Source: Planctomycetaceae bacterium
Lineage (GTDB): Bacteria > Planctomycetota > Planctomycetia > Pirellulales > UBA7805
Direction: 5' to 3'
DNA: 49,117 nt
NCBI GenBank assembly: GCA_902630355.1
Contig: CACOUL010000017.1
Span: 1-49,117, forward strand
Part shown: positions 1 to 7,930 of the stretch, piece after piece
Position numbering within the stretch: position 1 is the stretch's first letter
Layout: the number at the start of each line of letters is the position of its first letter
Made by a program: the position numbers and the translations under genes
The notes under the pieces: generated by a model
What the model was told of the DNA's origin: nothing
The model's database searches: none
What the model saw: the letters and a program-made list of their open reading frames with translations, nothing else

Positions 1-1
1 T

Positions 2-2461
2 TTCCTCGCCGGTCTCGTGATGTGCACCGACTATTTAGTTTTTCGGATTGCATCAGTCAGCGTCGGGCATCTGACCACATGGACACGACATGCAATGGGC
101 ATGGTCGCGCCCGCCGGACCGAAAGACGGGGCCACATCGAAAGCCGATGCAGAAGAGTATGAAGACGAGGAATACGAATATGAAGATGAAGAAGACTATG
201 AAGAGGAAGAGGAGCCTCCCGTCAGCGTAAGGATTCGGGGCCGAAAAAAGGCCGATCGTAAAGAGGATGAGCAATCCGAAGAAGAAACAGACGAGGAAGA
301 TTACGAAGAAGACGAAATAGAGGATGAGGAAGAGGAGGTGGCTCCAGCAAGACTTCCGCGTCGCAGTCTCCGTAAGCGTCGCATCGCGTCTTCACTGAAG
401 ATAAAAAAACCAGCCAGTCCAAATGAACGCGAGGCGATGATTGAATCGCTAGAGGCAGCGAGTCAAGAAAGTAGTCTCGAAAACTATCAACTGCCCAGCG
501 TTGAACTTCTTCTCCCTTCTGAGGAGATGGAGTACGACAACCACGAAAAGGAAGTGCGGCGCAAAGCAAAAACTCTTGAGAAAACCTTTGCAGACTTTGG
601 CTTCAATGTTCGAGTGGTTGAAATTGAAACAGGGCCAGTGATCGCACAATATGAAGTCGAATTAGAGGCTGGTTTACGATTAGCAAAAATTACCAACCTC
701 GCTGACGATTTGGCGATTGCGTTACGCGTCCCGAGCGTACGTATCGTGGCACCCATTCCCGGAAAAAATACGGTTGGCATCGAAATTCCCAATACCACGC
801 GATCGATGGTTCGTTTACGCGAGGTCATGGAAGAAGACCACAGCAAGTGGCAAAAGATGAAAATCCCGGTTTTCCTAGGGAAAGATGTTTCGGGCAAGGC
901 AACATCCGTGGATCTTGCCAGCCTGCCTCACCTGTTGATTGCAGGTCGAACGGGTACAGGAAAGAGCGTATGTCTCAATTCGATCATCACCTCTATGGTC
1001 ATGACGCGTCGCCCCGACGAGGTCAAAATGCTCATGATCGATCCAAAGATGGTGGAGTTGAGTCCTTATAAAAAGCTTCCACACCTCATGCATCCGGTTG
1101 TGACCGACATGAAAAAAGCGGAAGCCATTTTGGCTTGGGCTGTGGATAAGATGGAAGAGCGCTATAGCCTTCTGGCAAAGGCGGGCGTACGGCATGTCAG
1201 TTCGTACAATCAATTGGGTGAGCAAGAACTACTCGATCGAATGCAGCCTGAAAATGATGAAGAGAAGGCCAATATTCCCCGACATCTTCCGTACGTTGTG
1301 ATCATTGCTGATGAAATGGCTGACCTGATGATGACTTCCGCCAAGGAGGTGGAAGGGCACATTATTCGTTTGGCACAAAAAAGCCGTGCGGTGGGAATCC
1401 ATCTTGTGCTTGCTACTCAGAAACCGACGGTGGATGTCATTACCGGTTTGATAAAATCCAACCTCCCGGCACGAATTGCCTTTCAGGTGGCGAGTCGCAC
1501 CGACAGTCGTGTCGTACTGGACGAAATGGGCGCCGATAAGCTCCTCGGTAACGGAGACATGCTCTTCCTTGGCCCGGGAACAAGCACTCTTCTTCGAGGC
1601 CAAGGAACGTTCCTTAGCGATGAGGAAATCACCCGCGTGGTGGACAGTGTGGCCACAAACGAACCGCAATTTGTCGACGAACTGGTCCAACTGAAACCGG
1701 CTAATACCGACGAAGGCGCCGGGGCAGATAATAAAAACAAAGATGCGCTCTACGACTCGGCCGTGAATGTTGTCATCGGGGAAGGAAGAGGCAGTGTTTC
1801 CTTGCTGCAACGGTGCCTCGGCATCGGCTACGGCCGCGCGGCGCGCTTGATCGATTTTATGGCAGAAGATGGGATTGTCGGTCCTTACAATGGGTCTCAG
1901 GCACGCGAAGTCTTACTTACCGCAGAGCAATGGGAGTCAATGAGCGAAGAGCAATCAGCAGGTGTTCCGGTCGCCGCTGCCGAAGCCGAGTATGAAGAAG
2001 CCGAGGAGTACGCTGAACTGCGTGGCAACGAGGTAGATGATCTCGCCGAAGAGGACGACGACAATCTTGCCGACTATGAAGAAGACGAATACGAAGAGGA
2101 TGAGTATCTAGAGGACGACGCGACAGAGGAAGATACAGAGGAGGGCGAGGCCCGATACGAAGAAGGTGAATACGAAGAAAACGAAGCCGTCCAGGATGAA
2201 GATGACGACGAGGAATGGGAGGAGGAGGAGGCACCCCAAGATGAGGTAGCGGAGGGCGAGGACGACACCGAGGAAGATGACGACGAGGAATGGGAGGAAG
2301 CCGAAGGCGACGAAGAGGAGTGGGAGGATGCCGAGGCGGAGGACACCGAAGAGGATGCCGAGGACGAGTGGGAGGAAGCTGAAGGCGACGACGAGGAATG
2401 GGAGGATGAGGAATCAGAAGAAGAAGCCTACGACGAGGAATACGAAGAGGAAGCGGTGTAG
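2..2461 (+). CDS. ftsK: FtsK/SpoIIIE-family DNA translocase, 5' end outside the window
   Basis: ATP-driven double-stranded DNA pump that clears chromosomes at division. The reading frame is open to the left edge, and its first residues (FLAGLVMCTDYLVFR) resemble the end of a membrane segment, so the N-terminal membrane domain lies outside. Numbering from the GTG at 17: acidic linker about 45-110, motor domain about 150-570 with Walker A GRTGTGKS at about 310 and Walker B VVIIADEMADLMM with Asp-Glu at 432-433, and a winged-helix gamma domain about 576-640 (DSAVNVVIGEGRGSVSLLQR). The family normally ends at gamma. Here about 160 further residues follow, almost all Glu/Asp with regularly placed Trp and Tyr. 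Family assignment is firm; the role of the tail is unknown. Confidence 0.95.
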   Translation, partial: FLAGLVMCTDYLVFRIASVSVGHLTTWTRHAMGMVAPAGPKDGATSKADAEEYEDEEYEYEDEEDYEEEEEPPVSVRIRGRKKADRKEDEQSEEETDEEDYEEDEIEDEEEEVAPARLPRRSLRKRRIASSLKIKKPASPNEREAMIESLEAASQESSLENYQLPSVELLLPSEEMEYDNHEKEVRRKAKTLEKTFADFGFNVRVVEIETGPVIAQYEVELEAGLRLAKITNLADDLAIALRVPSVRIVAPIPGKNTVGIEIPNTTRSMVRLREVMEEDHSKWQKMKIPVFLGKDVSGKATSVDLASLPHLLIAGRTGTGKSVCLNSIITSMVMTRRPDEVKMLMIDPKMVELSPYKKLPHLMHPVVTDMKKAEAILAWAVDKMEERYSLLAKAGVRHVSSYNQLGEQELLDRMQPENDEEKANIPRHLPYVVIIADEMADLMMTSAKEVEGHIIRLAQKSRAVGIHLVLATQKPTVDVITGLIKSNLPARIAFQVASRTDSRVVLDEMGADKLLGNGDMLFLGPGTSTLLRGQGTFLSDEEITRVVDSVATNEPQFVDELVQLKPANTDEGAGADNKNKDALYDSAVNVVIGEGRGSVSLLQRCLGIGYGRAARLIDFMAEDGIVGPYNGSQAREVLLTAEQWESMSEEQSAGVPVAAAEAEYEEAEEYAELRGNEVDDLAEEDDDNLADYEEDEYEEDEYLEDDATEEDTEEGEARYEEGEYEENEAVQDEDDDEEWEEEEAPQDEVAEGEDDTEEDDDEEWEEAEGDEEEWEDAEAEDTEEDAEDEWEEAEGDDEEWEDEESEEEAYDEEYEEEAV
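1984..2458 (+). repeat. Low-complexity acidic coding repeat in the ftsK tail
   Basis: The last ~160 codons of ftsK are GAG/GAA/GAC/GAT-rich. Within them a degenerate unit of the form (D/E)EEWE(E/D) recurs about five times between roughly 2211 and 2409, as EEWEEEE, EEWEEAEGD, EEEWEDAEAED, DEWEEAEGD and EEWEDEE. A Tyr-containing version (YEEDEYEED) precedes it. The units are imperfect at the DNA level, which fits old slippage or duplication rather than a recent expansion. Confidence 0.8.
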
Positions 2462-2501
2462 AGAGAACCCCGCAATCGCGACCGGTGCTTGATTCACCCG
2501 A

Positions 2502-2530
2502 TTGACACCCCGCGGTCCCATTTTTATCCT
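2502..2530 (+). promoter_or_regulatory. Sigma70-type promoter ahead of the cimA leader
   Basis: A perfect -35 TTGACA (2502-2507) is followed after 17 nt by TATCCT (2525-2530), which matches four of six positions of the -10 consensus. Transcription would begin near 2537, about 160 nt before the cimA start codon. This is among the clearest promoters in the window by eye. Confidence 0.7.
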
Positions 2531-2548
2531 AAACAAAGGTATTTCGCG

Positions 2549-2614
2549 GTGTTGAGGCACAACTATTTCAACCGCAATCCAATGCGTGTGAGCAGGTTCC
2601 GATTTAGCAATTAA
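2549..2614 (+). CDS. Possible 21-aa leader peptide
   Basis: A GTG-started frame of 21 codons ends at TAA 2612-2614, between the promoter and the terminator ahead of cimA. AAAGG at about 2534-2538 could serve as ribosome binding site. The peptide ends in NPMRVSRFRFSN and is rich in Arg, Asn and Phe, not in the branched-chain residues expected of an ilv/leu attenuator. It may be chance. Conservation in related genomes would be the only good argument for it. Confidence 0.22.
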   Translation: MLRHNYFNRNPMRVSRFRFSN

Positions 2615-2656
2615 ACCATTTCCATCTCGCTGCCCCACTGTCCGACGGTACACGTG

Positions 2657-2690
2657 ACCCTGAGGTTATTGTTCCTCAGGGTTTTTTCTT
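2657..2690 (+). terminator. Intrinsic terminator directly before cimA
   Basis: A perfect 9-bp stem (ACCCTGAGG at 2657-2665 with CCTCAGGGT at 2674-2682) has an 8-nt loop, TTATTGTT, and is followed by a T-rich run TTTTTCTT (2683-2690). It lies downstream of the promoter at 2502-2530 and ends 7 nt before the cimA start, leaving no room for a Shine-Dalgarno sequence after it. Confidence 0.8.
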
Positions 2691-2697
2691 AAATGTC

Positions 2698-4266
2698 ATG
2701 AAAACGATTCAAATCTACGACACGACTTTACGCGATGGTTCTCAGGGAGAGGGCGTTAATTTTTCTCTTCAGGATAAGTTGCTCATTACAGAAAAGCTTG
2801 CACAGCTTGGATTCGACTACGTTGAGGGTGGCTATCCACTGTCGAACGAAAAAGATGCCCAATACTTTCGCAAAGTTGCCAAGCTCGATCTCGGCAGGAC
2901 AAAAGTCACTGCATTTGGGATGACGCATCGTAGAGGAATGCGACCGGAGGATGATCCGGGGATGCGCGCGCTACTCGAAAGTGCCGCTTCTGTAATTACG
3001 ATTGTGGGCAAGACCTCCGATTTTCATGTAGCGGAGGTGCTTCGTGTTTCGGCGGAAGAAAACTTGGATATGATCGCCTCGACGATCGAATATCTCTCCC
3101 AACAAGGCCGAGAGGTCATTTACGATGCGGAACATTTCTTTGATGGCTGGAAATCGAATCCGCAATACGCTTTACAGACAATTCAAGTCGCTCATCAGGC
3201 GGGCGCCCGTATCGTTGTATTCTGCGATACCAATGGCGGTACCATGCCGGATGAAATACATGACATTACGAAAAAAGCAACGGAAAGCATCGAGGTTCCA
3301 GTCGGCATCCATTGCCACAACGATTGTGAATTAGCAGTTGCGAACTCCCTCGCTGGCGTCTCAGCTGGCGCGATCCAGGTACAGGGCACCATCAATGGAT
3401 TTGGCGAGCGCTGCGGAAATGCGGATCTCATTAGTGTGATTGCGAACCTTGCAATCAAACGTGGTGGTTATCAAGTGCTGAACGACAATGGAGTGGAGCG
3501 ACTAACAGAACTTTCCCGCTACGTTTACGAAACTGCCAACATGAGGTACCCCATCAATCAGCCTTTTGTCGGGTCGAGCGCATTTGCCCACAAAGGGGGT
3601 ATGCATGTCCACGCAGTCCGTCGGGTTACGCAAAGTTACGAACACATCGATCCTGAGAAGGTGGGCAACGAGCGAAGATTTTTGTTGAGCGAGCTCTCTG
3701 GTCGTTCCAATATTATCGCGATGACGACGAAGCATAATATTCAAGACAATCGTGAGCTGATGGATAGAATTTTGGCCTTGGTGGTCGACCTCGAAAACCA
3801 GGGATATCAATTTGAAGCTGCCGAAGCCTCATTTGACTTATTGGTGAAGCGAAGTGTTGGCACCTTTAAGCCACATTTCGAGCGGATCAACTACCATGTG
3901 AATGTCGAAACGGACCGTTCGGGTCACGTGACTACGGAGGCTACCGTAAAACTATGGGTAGGTGGAGGGATTCGTCACGAAGTGGCAGAGGGAGACGGAC
4001 CGGTCAATGCACTCGATGCGGCGCTTCGAAAGGCCCTGAAAGGTACATTTCCAAACCTCGATAGTATGCACCTCGTCGACTACAAAGTGCGCGTCATTAA
4101 CTCAGAAGCAGCCACGGCTGCCGCGGTTCGCGTCATCATCGAAACGGAAGATGAAGAGGATGTTTGGGGCAGTGTGGGGGTAAGTGAAAATGTGATCGAG
4201 GCGAGCTGGATGGCTTTAGTCGACAGCATCGAGTACAAGCTCTACAAAGACGAGCAGGCGGTATGA
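2698..4266 (+). CDS. cimA: Citramalate synthase (2-isopropylmalate/homocitrate synthase family)
   Basis: This 522-aa protein condenses pyruvate with acetyl-CoA to (R)-citramalate, the threonine-independent entry into isoleucine biosynthesis. The N-terminus carries the family signature IYDTTLRDGSQGEG (about 6-19), which fixes the start at 2698. The TIM barrel includes the metal-binding HCHND (about 203-207) and GERCGNADL. The C-terminal ~125 residues (from about 395) look like the LeuA-type regulatory domain, where feedback inhibitors bind in the family. Full length and the CimA-like opening favour citramalate synthase over LeuA. No Shine-Dalgarno sequence is visible; a terminator abuts the start. 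The stop overlaps the valS start as ATGA. Confidence 0.88.
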   Translation: MKTIQIYDTTLRDGSQGEGVNFSLQDKLLITEKLAQLGFDYVEGGYPLSNEKDAQYFRKVAKLDLGRTKVTAFGMTHRRGMRPEDDPGMRALLESAASVITIVGKTSDFHVAEVLRVSAEENLDMIASTIEYLSQQGREVIYDAEHFFDGWKSNPQYALQTIQVAHQAGARIVVFCDTNGGTMPDEIHDITKKATESIEVPVGIHCHNDCELAVANSLAGVSAGAIQVQGTINGFGERCGNADLISVIANLAIKRGGYQVLNDNGVERLTELSRYVYETANMRYPINQPFVGSSAFAHKGGMHVHAVRRVTQSYEHIDPEKVGNERRFLLSELSGRSNIIAMTTKHNIQDNRELMDRILALVVDLENQGYQFEAAEASFDLLVKRSVGTFKPHFERINYHVNVETDRSGHVTTEATVKLWVGGGIRHEVAEGDGPVNALDAALRKALKGTFPNLDSMHLVDYKVRVINSEAATAAAVRVIIETEDEEDVWGSVGVSENVIEASWMALVDSIEYKLYKDEQAV

Positions 4267-7200
4267 CGAGCGGCTGGCAAGACGATTTTCCGAAACAGTA
4301 TGACCATCAGGGTGCCCAAAAAAGGTGGTACTCTTACTGGAAATCGCAAGGCTTCTTTCACGCCGATGTGGATGAATCCCGGGAGCCATTCACGATTGTG
4401 ATGCCTCCGCCGAATGTGACCGGCGCTCTTCATCTCGGTCATGCACTCAACAATACGCTGCAAGATGTTCTTGTCCGCTGGAAAAGAATGCAGGGTTTCA
4501 ATGTCCTTTGGATGCCGGGCACCGACCACGCGGGTATCGCTACTCAAGCCGTCGTTGAACGACGACTTATTGAGCAGGAGGGCAAGACCCGCCACGATCT
4601 TGGTCGCGAGGAGTTGGTTCGCAGAATTTGGCTATGGAAGGAAGAATATGCGGAAAGGATTTTGACGCAACTTGGAGAAATGGGATGCAGTTGTGACTGG
4701 GACCGTACCCGCTTCACACTTGATCCGGTGTGTGCAGAAGCCGTACGGCAAACGTTTTACTATTTATTCAAAGAACAGGTAGTCTATCGCGGTAAGCGCT
4801 TGGTCAACTGGGACACCTATCTTCAAACTGCGGTGAGTGATGATGAAGTATTTCACGAACCGGTGGACGGAAGTTTTTGGCATATTCGCTACCAGGTAAT
4901 CGATGCTCAGGAGGATGAACCACAGTGGATAACCATTGCAACAACCCGTCCTGAGACGCTATTGGGTGATACGGCCGTTGCAGTACATCCGAATCCTGCG
5001 AGCGCACTTTCGAAAGTGGAGGAGGATCTCAAACACAAACTGACGGAAGCTTCTGCGAAAGATCACGAAGCGATCAACCTTCAACTCGATGAACTTCTAG
5101 AGCGGCAGCAGACGCTCTTACCAACTCTAGAAACCCTGGCTCGTATGGCAGAGGATGGCCGACACTTACGCCTACCCCTCCTGGAAAGAAGCATTCCGCT
5201 GGTCCTCGATCAGTGGGCAAAACCGGAGTTGGGAAGCGGCTGCGTGAAAATCACCCCGGCCCATGATCCAAATGATTACGAAGTCGGCCTTCGTCTGTCG
5301 CTGCCGATGATTAATATTCTAAATCCTGATGGCACCCTCAACGCAAATGCCGGTCCGTATGAGGGACTCTCTATTCGGGAAGCTCGCCAACAGGTAGTGG
5401 CCGATCTCGATGAAAAGCAACAGCTGGAGTCCGTCGAAGAACGAAAAATCGACTTGGCGCACTCGGATCGAAGTAAGACACCGATCGAACCCTATTTGGC
5501 CGACCAATGGTTTATTGCGATGGATAACTTGGCTCAATCGGCGATGGATGCGGTTATCGATCAGCGCGTAAAAATTATTCCTCGGCGTTACGAAAAGGGG
5601 TATCTCGATTGGCTGGGAGAGAAGCGGGATTGGCCCGTGAGTCGGCAGTTGTGGTGGGGTCACCGAATCCCCGTTTGGTCGTACCGGGCAAAAGATCAGG
5701 AAGAGCTTCAATCTTTACAAAGTACCTTCGCGGGCGATCCTGCCGTAAAAAACGACACCCTTTGTGTGCTCACCACTGACGAATCTCGCGGGGCCGATGG
5801 CGACCCAGCCATCCCGCCCATGTTGCACGCCTGTCTGCGAGAGGACTGTCCAGAAACGACGAATCGTCTGGAATCTTTAGGATTTGTTCAAGATGCCGAT
5901 GTCCTCGACACTTGGTTTAGCAGCGCACTTTGGCCTCATTCGACTTTGGGATGGCCGAACGATACGCCAGAACTCGATTACTTTTATCCCACAAGCGTCC
6001 TGGTGACGAGTCGAGACATCATCACACTATGGGTGGCTCGAATGATTCTGGCAAGTTTATTTAACACAGGAAAAGTACCGTTTGAGCAAGTCTATATTCA
6101 CCCAAAAATTTTGGATGGGTATGGGGAGACTATGTCTAAATCGAAAGGCAATGGGGTCGATCCACTCGATGTGATTGATCAATATGGTGCCGATGCTTTA
6201 CGGTTTGGGATCGCACATCTCGCAACCGAGAATCAAGATGCTCGGATGAAGGTCGAGTTTATTTGCCCGCACTGCAATGCATCGGTTGAGCAAACTAAGA
6301 AAAATAGGGTTTTACCGAGCGTCTCCTGCCCGAAATGCCAAGAAGTGTTCTCAACTCAATGGGCTCGAGAAGAGGCTGATCGCAGTCATCCGCGCGCGGC
6401 CGTTACAAGTGAACGATTTGAATTGGGGAGAAATTTCTGCAACAAACTATGGAACGCTTCGCGCTTCGCGTTGTTGAATCTCACGGAATTTACCTCAGAT
6501 AAAATTGTAGCCGCCGATCTGGAATTGGAAGATCGCTGGATTTTGAGCCGTTTGGCCACCGTCACAAAGGACGTGACTGAAGCACTCAATCACTTTCGAT
6601 ATGCCGATGCCGCAAGAACGCTTTACGATTTTTCCTGGGACGAGTTCTGTAGTTTTTATATTGAGATCATTAAAGTTCGTTTGAGCGACCCTCAGTATCG
6701 CGGGAAAGCTCAACAGGTGCTGGCGCACACTTTGGATAACCTTCTTCGCCTATTACACCCGATGGTCCCGTTTATCACGGAAGAGGTATGGCAACGTTTG
6801 GCAATTGTCGCACCGGTCCGGGGTCTTGCACCGGCGACTGCTACAGAAAGCATTATGTGCGCAGCGTGGCCTGCGACGGATGAAACCATTCGAGATGAAG
6901 AAATCGAGCGGCGATTTTCTTTTTTTCAGAAGGTACTCGGTGGTGTGCGTGAGATTCGGAGCCGTCAACAAATCGCCCCAAAAAAACAGATACGCTTCTC
7001 GGTCCGATGCGATACGCAGGTAGCCGACGATTTATTCCTCATGAAGCCTTATTTTGAGTCGATGGCGATGGCGGAGGCCGCTGACTTAGGACCCCATGTG
7101 GAAGCTCCTGAGTTTTCTGCAACGGCGAATGTGACCGGCATGGAAATATTTGTTGATATGGAAGATTTGATTGATGTCGATACGGAAATCGATCGTAACG

Positions 7201-7379
7201 AAAAAGAGTTACAGCGACTGCAAAAGGCAATCCAAGGAAAGGAAAAGAAACTGGCCAACAAGGATTTTGTTTCACGTGCGCCAGCCGAAGTGGTGGCCCG
7301 TGAACAGGAATCGCTTCAACAGTTACAAACGCAGGCCGATTTCCATAGAACGACCTTGGAAAAACTGAAAATCCGCTAG
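4263..7379 (+). CDS. valS: Valyl-tRNA synthetase
   Basis: Class I synthetase that charges tRNA-Val, 1038 aa. The HIGH motif is HLGH (57-60) in the context PPPNVTGALHLGH. The KMSKS loop is TMSKS (623-627). The CP1 editing domain shows TTRPETLLGDTAVAVHPN near 227-243. Two insertions stand out: a helical ~50-residue stretch inside CP1 (about 245-295, rich in Glu, Leu and Gln), and a zinc ribbon with C668/C671 and C689/C692 just after the KMSKS region. A C-terminal coiled-coil arm of about 65 residues closes the protein, as is typical for ValRS. It overlaps cimA by 4 nt, so the two are probably co-translated. Confidence 0.96.
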   Translation: MTSGWQDDFPKQYDHQGAQKRWYSYWKSQGFFHADVDESREPFTIVMPPPNVTGALHLGHALNNTLQDVLVRWKRMQGFNVLWMPGTDHAGIATQAVVERRLIEQEGKTRHDLGREELVRRIWLWKEEYAERILTQLGEMGCSCDWDRTRFTLDPVCAEAVRQTFYYLFKEQVVYRGKRLVNWDTYLQTAVSDDEVFHEPVDGSFWHIRYQVIDAQEDEPQWITIATTRPETLLGDTAVAVHPNPASALSKVEEDLKHKLTEASAKDHEAINLQLDELLERQQTLLPTLETLARMAEDGRHLRLPLLERSIPLVLDQWAKPELGSGCVKITPAHDPNDYEVGLRLSLPMINILNPDGTLNANAGPYEGLSIREARQQVVADLDEKQQLESVEERKIDLAHSDRSKTPIEPYLADQWFIAMDNLAQSAMDAVIDQRVKIIPRRYEKGYLDWLGEKRDWPVSRQLWWGHRIPVWSYRAKDQEELQSLQSTFAGDPAVKNDTLCVLTTDESRGADGDPAIPPMLHACLREDCPETTNRLESLGFVQDADVLDTWFSSALWPHSTLGWPNDTPELDYFYPTSVLVTSRDIITLWVARMILASLFNTGKVPFEQVYIHPKILDGYGETMSKSKGNGVDPLDVIDQYGADALRFGIAHLATENQDARMKVEFICPHCNASVEQTKKNRVLPSVSCPKCQEVFSTQWAREEADRSHPRAAVTSERFELGRNFCNKLWNASRFALLNLTEFTSDKIVAADLELEDRWILSRLATVTKDVTEALNHFRYADAARTLYDFSWDEFCSFYIEIIKVRLSDPQYRGKAQQVLAHTLDNLLRLLHPMVPFITEEVWQRLAIVAPVRGLAPATATESIMCAAWPATDETIRDEEIERRFSFFQKVLGGVREIRSRQQIAPKKQIRFSVRCDTQVADDLFLMKPYFESMAMAEAADLGPHVEAPEFSATANVTGMEIFVDMEDLIDVDTEIDRNEKELQRLQKAIQGKEKKLANKDFVSRAPAEVVAREQESLQQLQTQADFHRTTLEKLKIR

Positions 7380-7531
7380 CGCACTTATTGAAACTGAGAC
7401 GCAAGCCAAGGGTGGAAAAATAAGTTTCTATCGCCTCAGCACCCACCGTGGCCTATCTCAGGATTCGGGCGTACAATAAGTCGTAGGCTATTTTTGATCT
7501 TAGAAGCTCTTAATAAATAGCGAGTATTCCC

Positions 7532-7930
7532 ATGCCGATGCAGATGGAATTATCACGGATCATTATCAATGAGATAAATGATCAGCAGGTGATCTATCTT
7601 CGCGAGGTCGATGGCGAACGGATGTTTCCTATTCTTATTGGAATTTTCGAGGCAACCAGCATCGATCGCCGTGTGAAAGATATACCAACTCCGCGGCCAC
7701 TAACGCACGACCTGCTGGTCAATCTGGTCGAAACGATGGGCGGAGAATTCCATGATGTGGTGATCAGCGAGCTTCGGGAACACACGTACTACGCGGTCCT
7801 GCGGGTACGCCAGGAGGGCGAGTTGCTAGAGATAGATGCTCGCCCCTCAGACGCCATTGCCATTGCCGTCACGTGCGACCTTCCGATTTACGTCAATGAA
7901 GAAGTTCTCAATGACGTAATAAGTGAATAA
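7532..7930 (+). CDS. Bifunctional nuclease family protein (DUF151)
   Basis: A 132-aa protein matching the DUF151/BFN domain over its whole length, recognisable by FPILIGIFEATSI near the N-terminus, RPLTHDLL in the middle and the C-terminal IDARPSDAIAIAV. Characterised relatives show DNase/RNase activity and, in plants, roles in stress responses; the cellular role in bacteria is not settled. The preceding 152 nt hold no clear promoter. The stop codon (7928-7930) directly abuts the stop of lysC on the other strand (7931-7933), with no terminator between them. Confidence 0.88.
   Translation: MPMQMELSRIIINEINDQQVIYLREVDGERMFPILIGIFEATSIDRRVKDIPTPRPLTHDLLVNLVETMGGEFHDVVISELREHTYYAVLRVRQEGELLEIDARPSDAIAIAVTCDLPIYVNEEVLNDVISE

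Larger units (their letters stand above)
2537..2690 (+). promoter_or_regulatory. Candidate attenuator leader or small RNA upstream of cimA
   Basis: A strong promoter and a strong intrinsic terminator bracket about 155 nt with no conserved protein gene, and the terminator ends just 7 nt before the cimA ATG. Two readings fit. It may be a 5' leader in which read-through is regulated, as is common for branched-chain amino acid genes, or a separate small RNA gene. I do not recognise a known riboswitch or T-box in it, and the small ORF inside is not rich in Ile, Leu or Val codons. Confidence 0.45.

Noticed and set aside
1229-1810. 193-aa minus-strand frame within ftsK
   Set aside because: It is antisense to the conserved FtsK motor, with no recognisable motifs.
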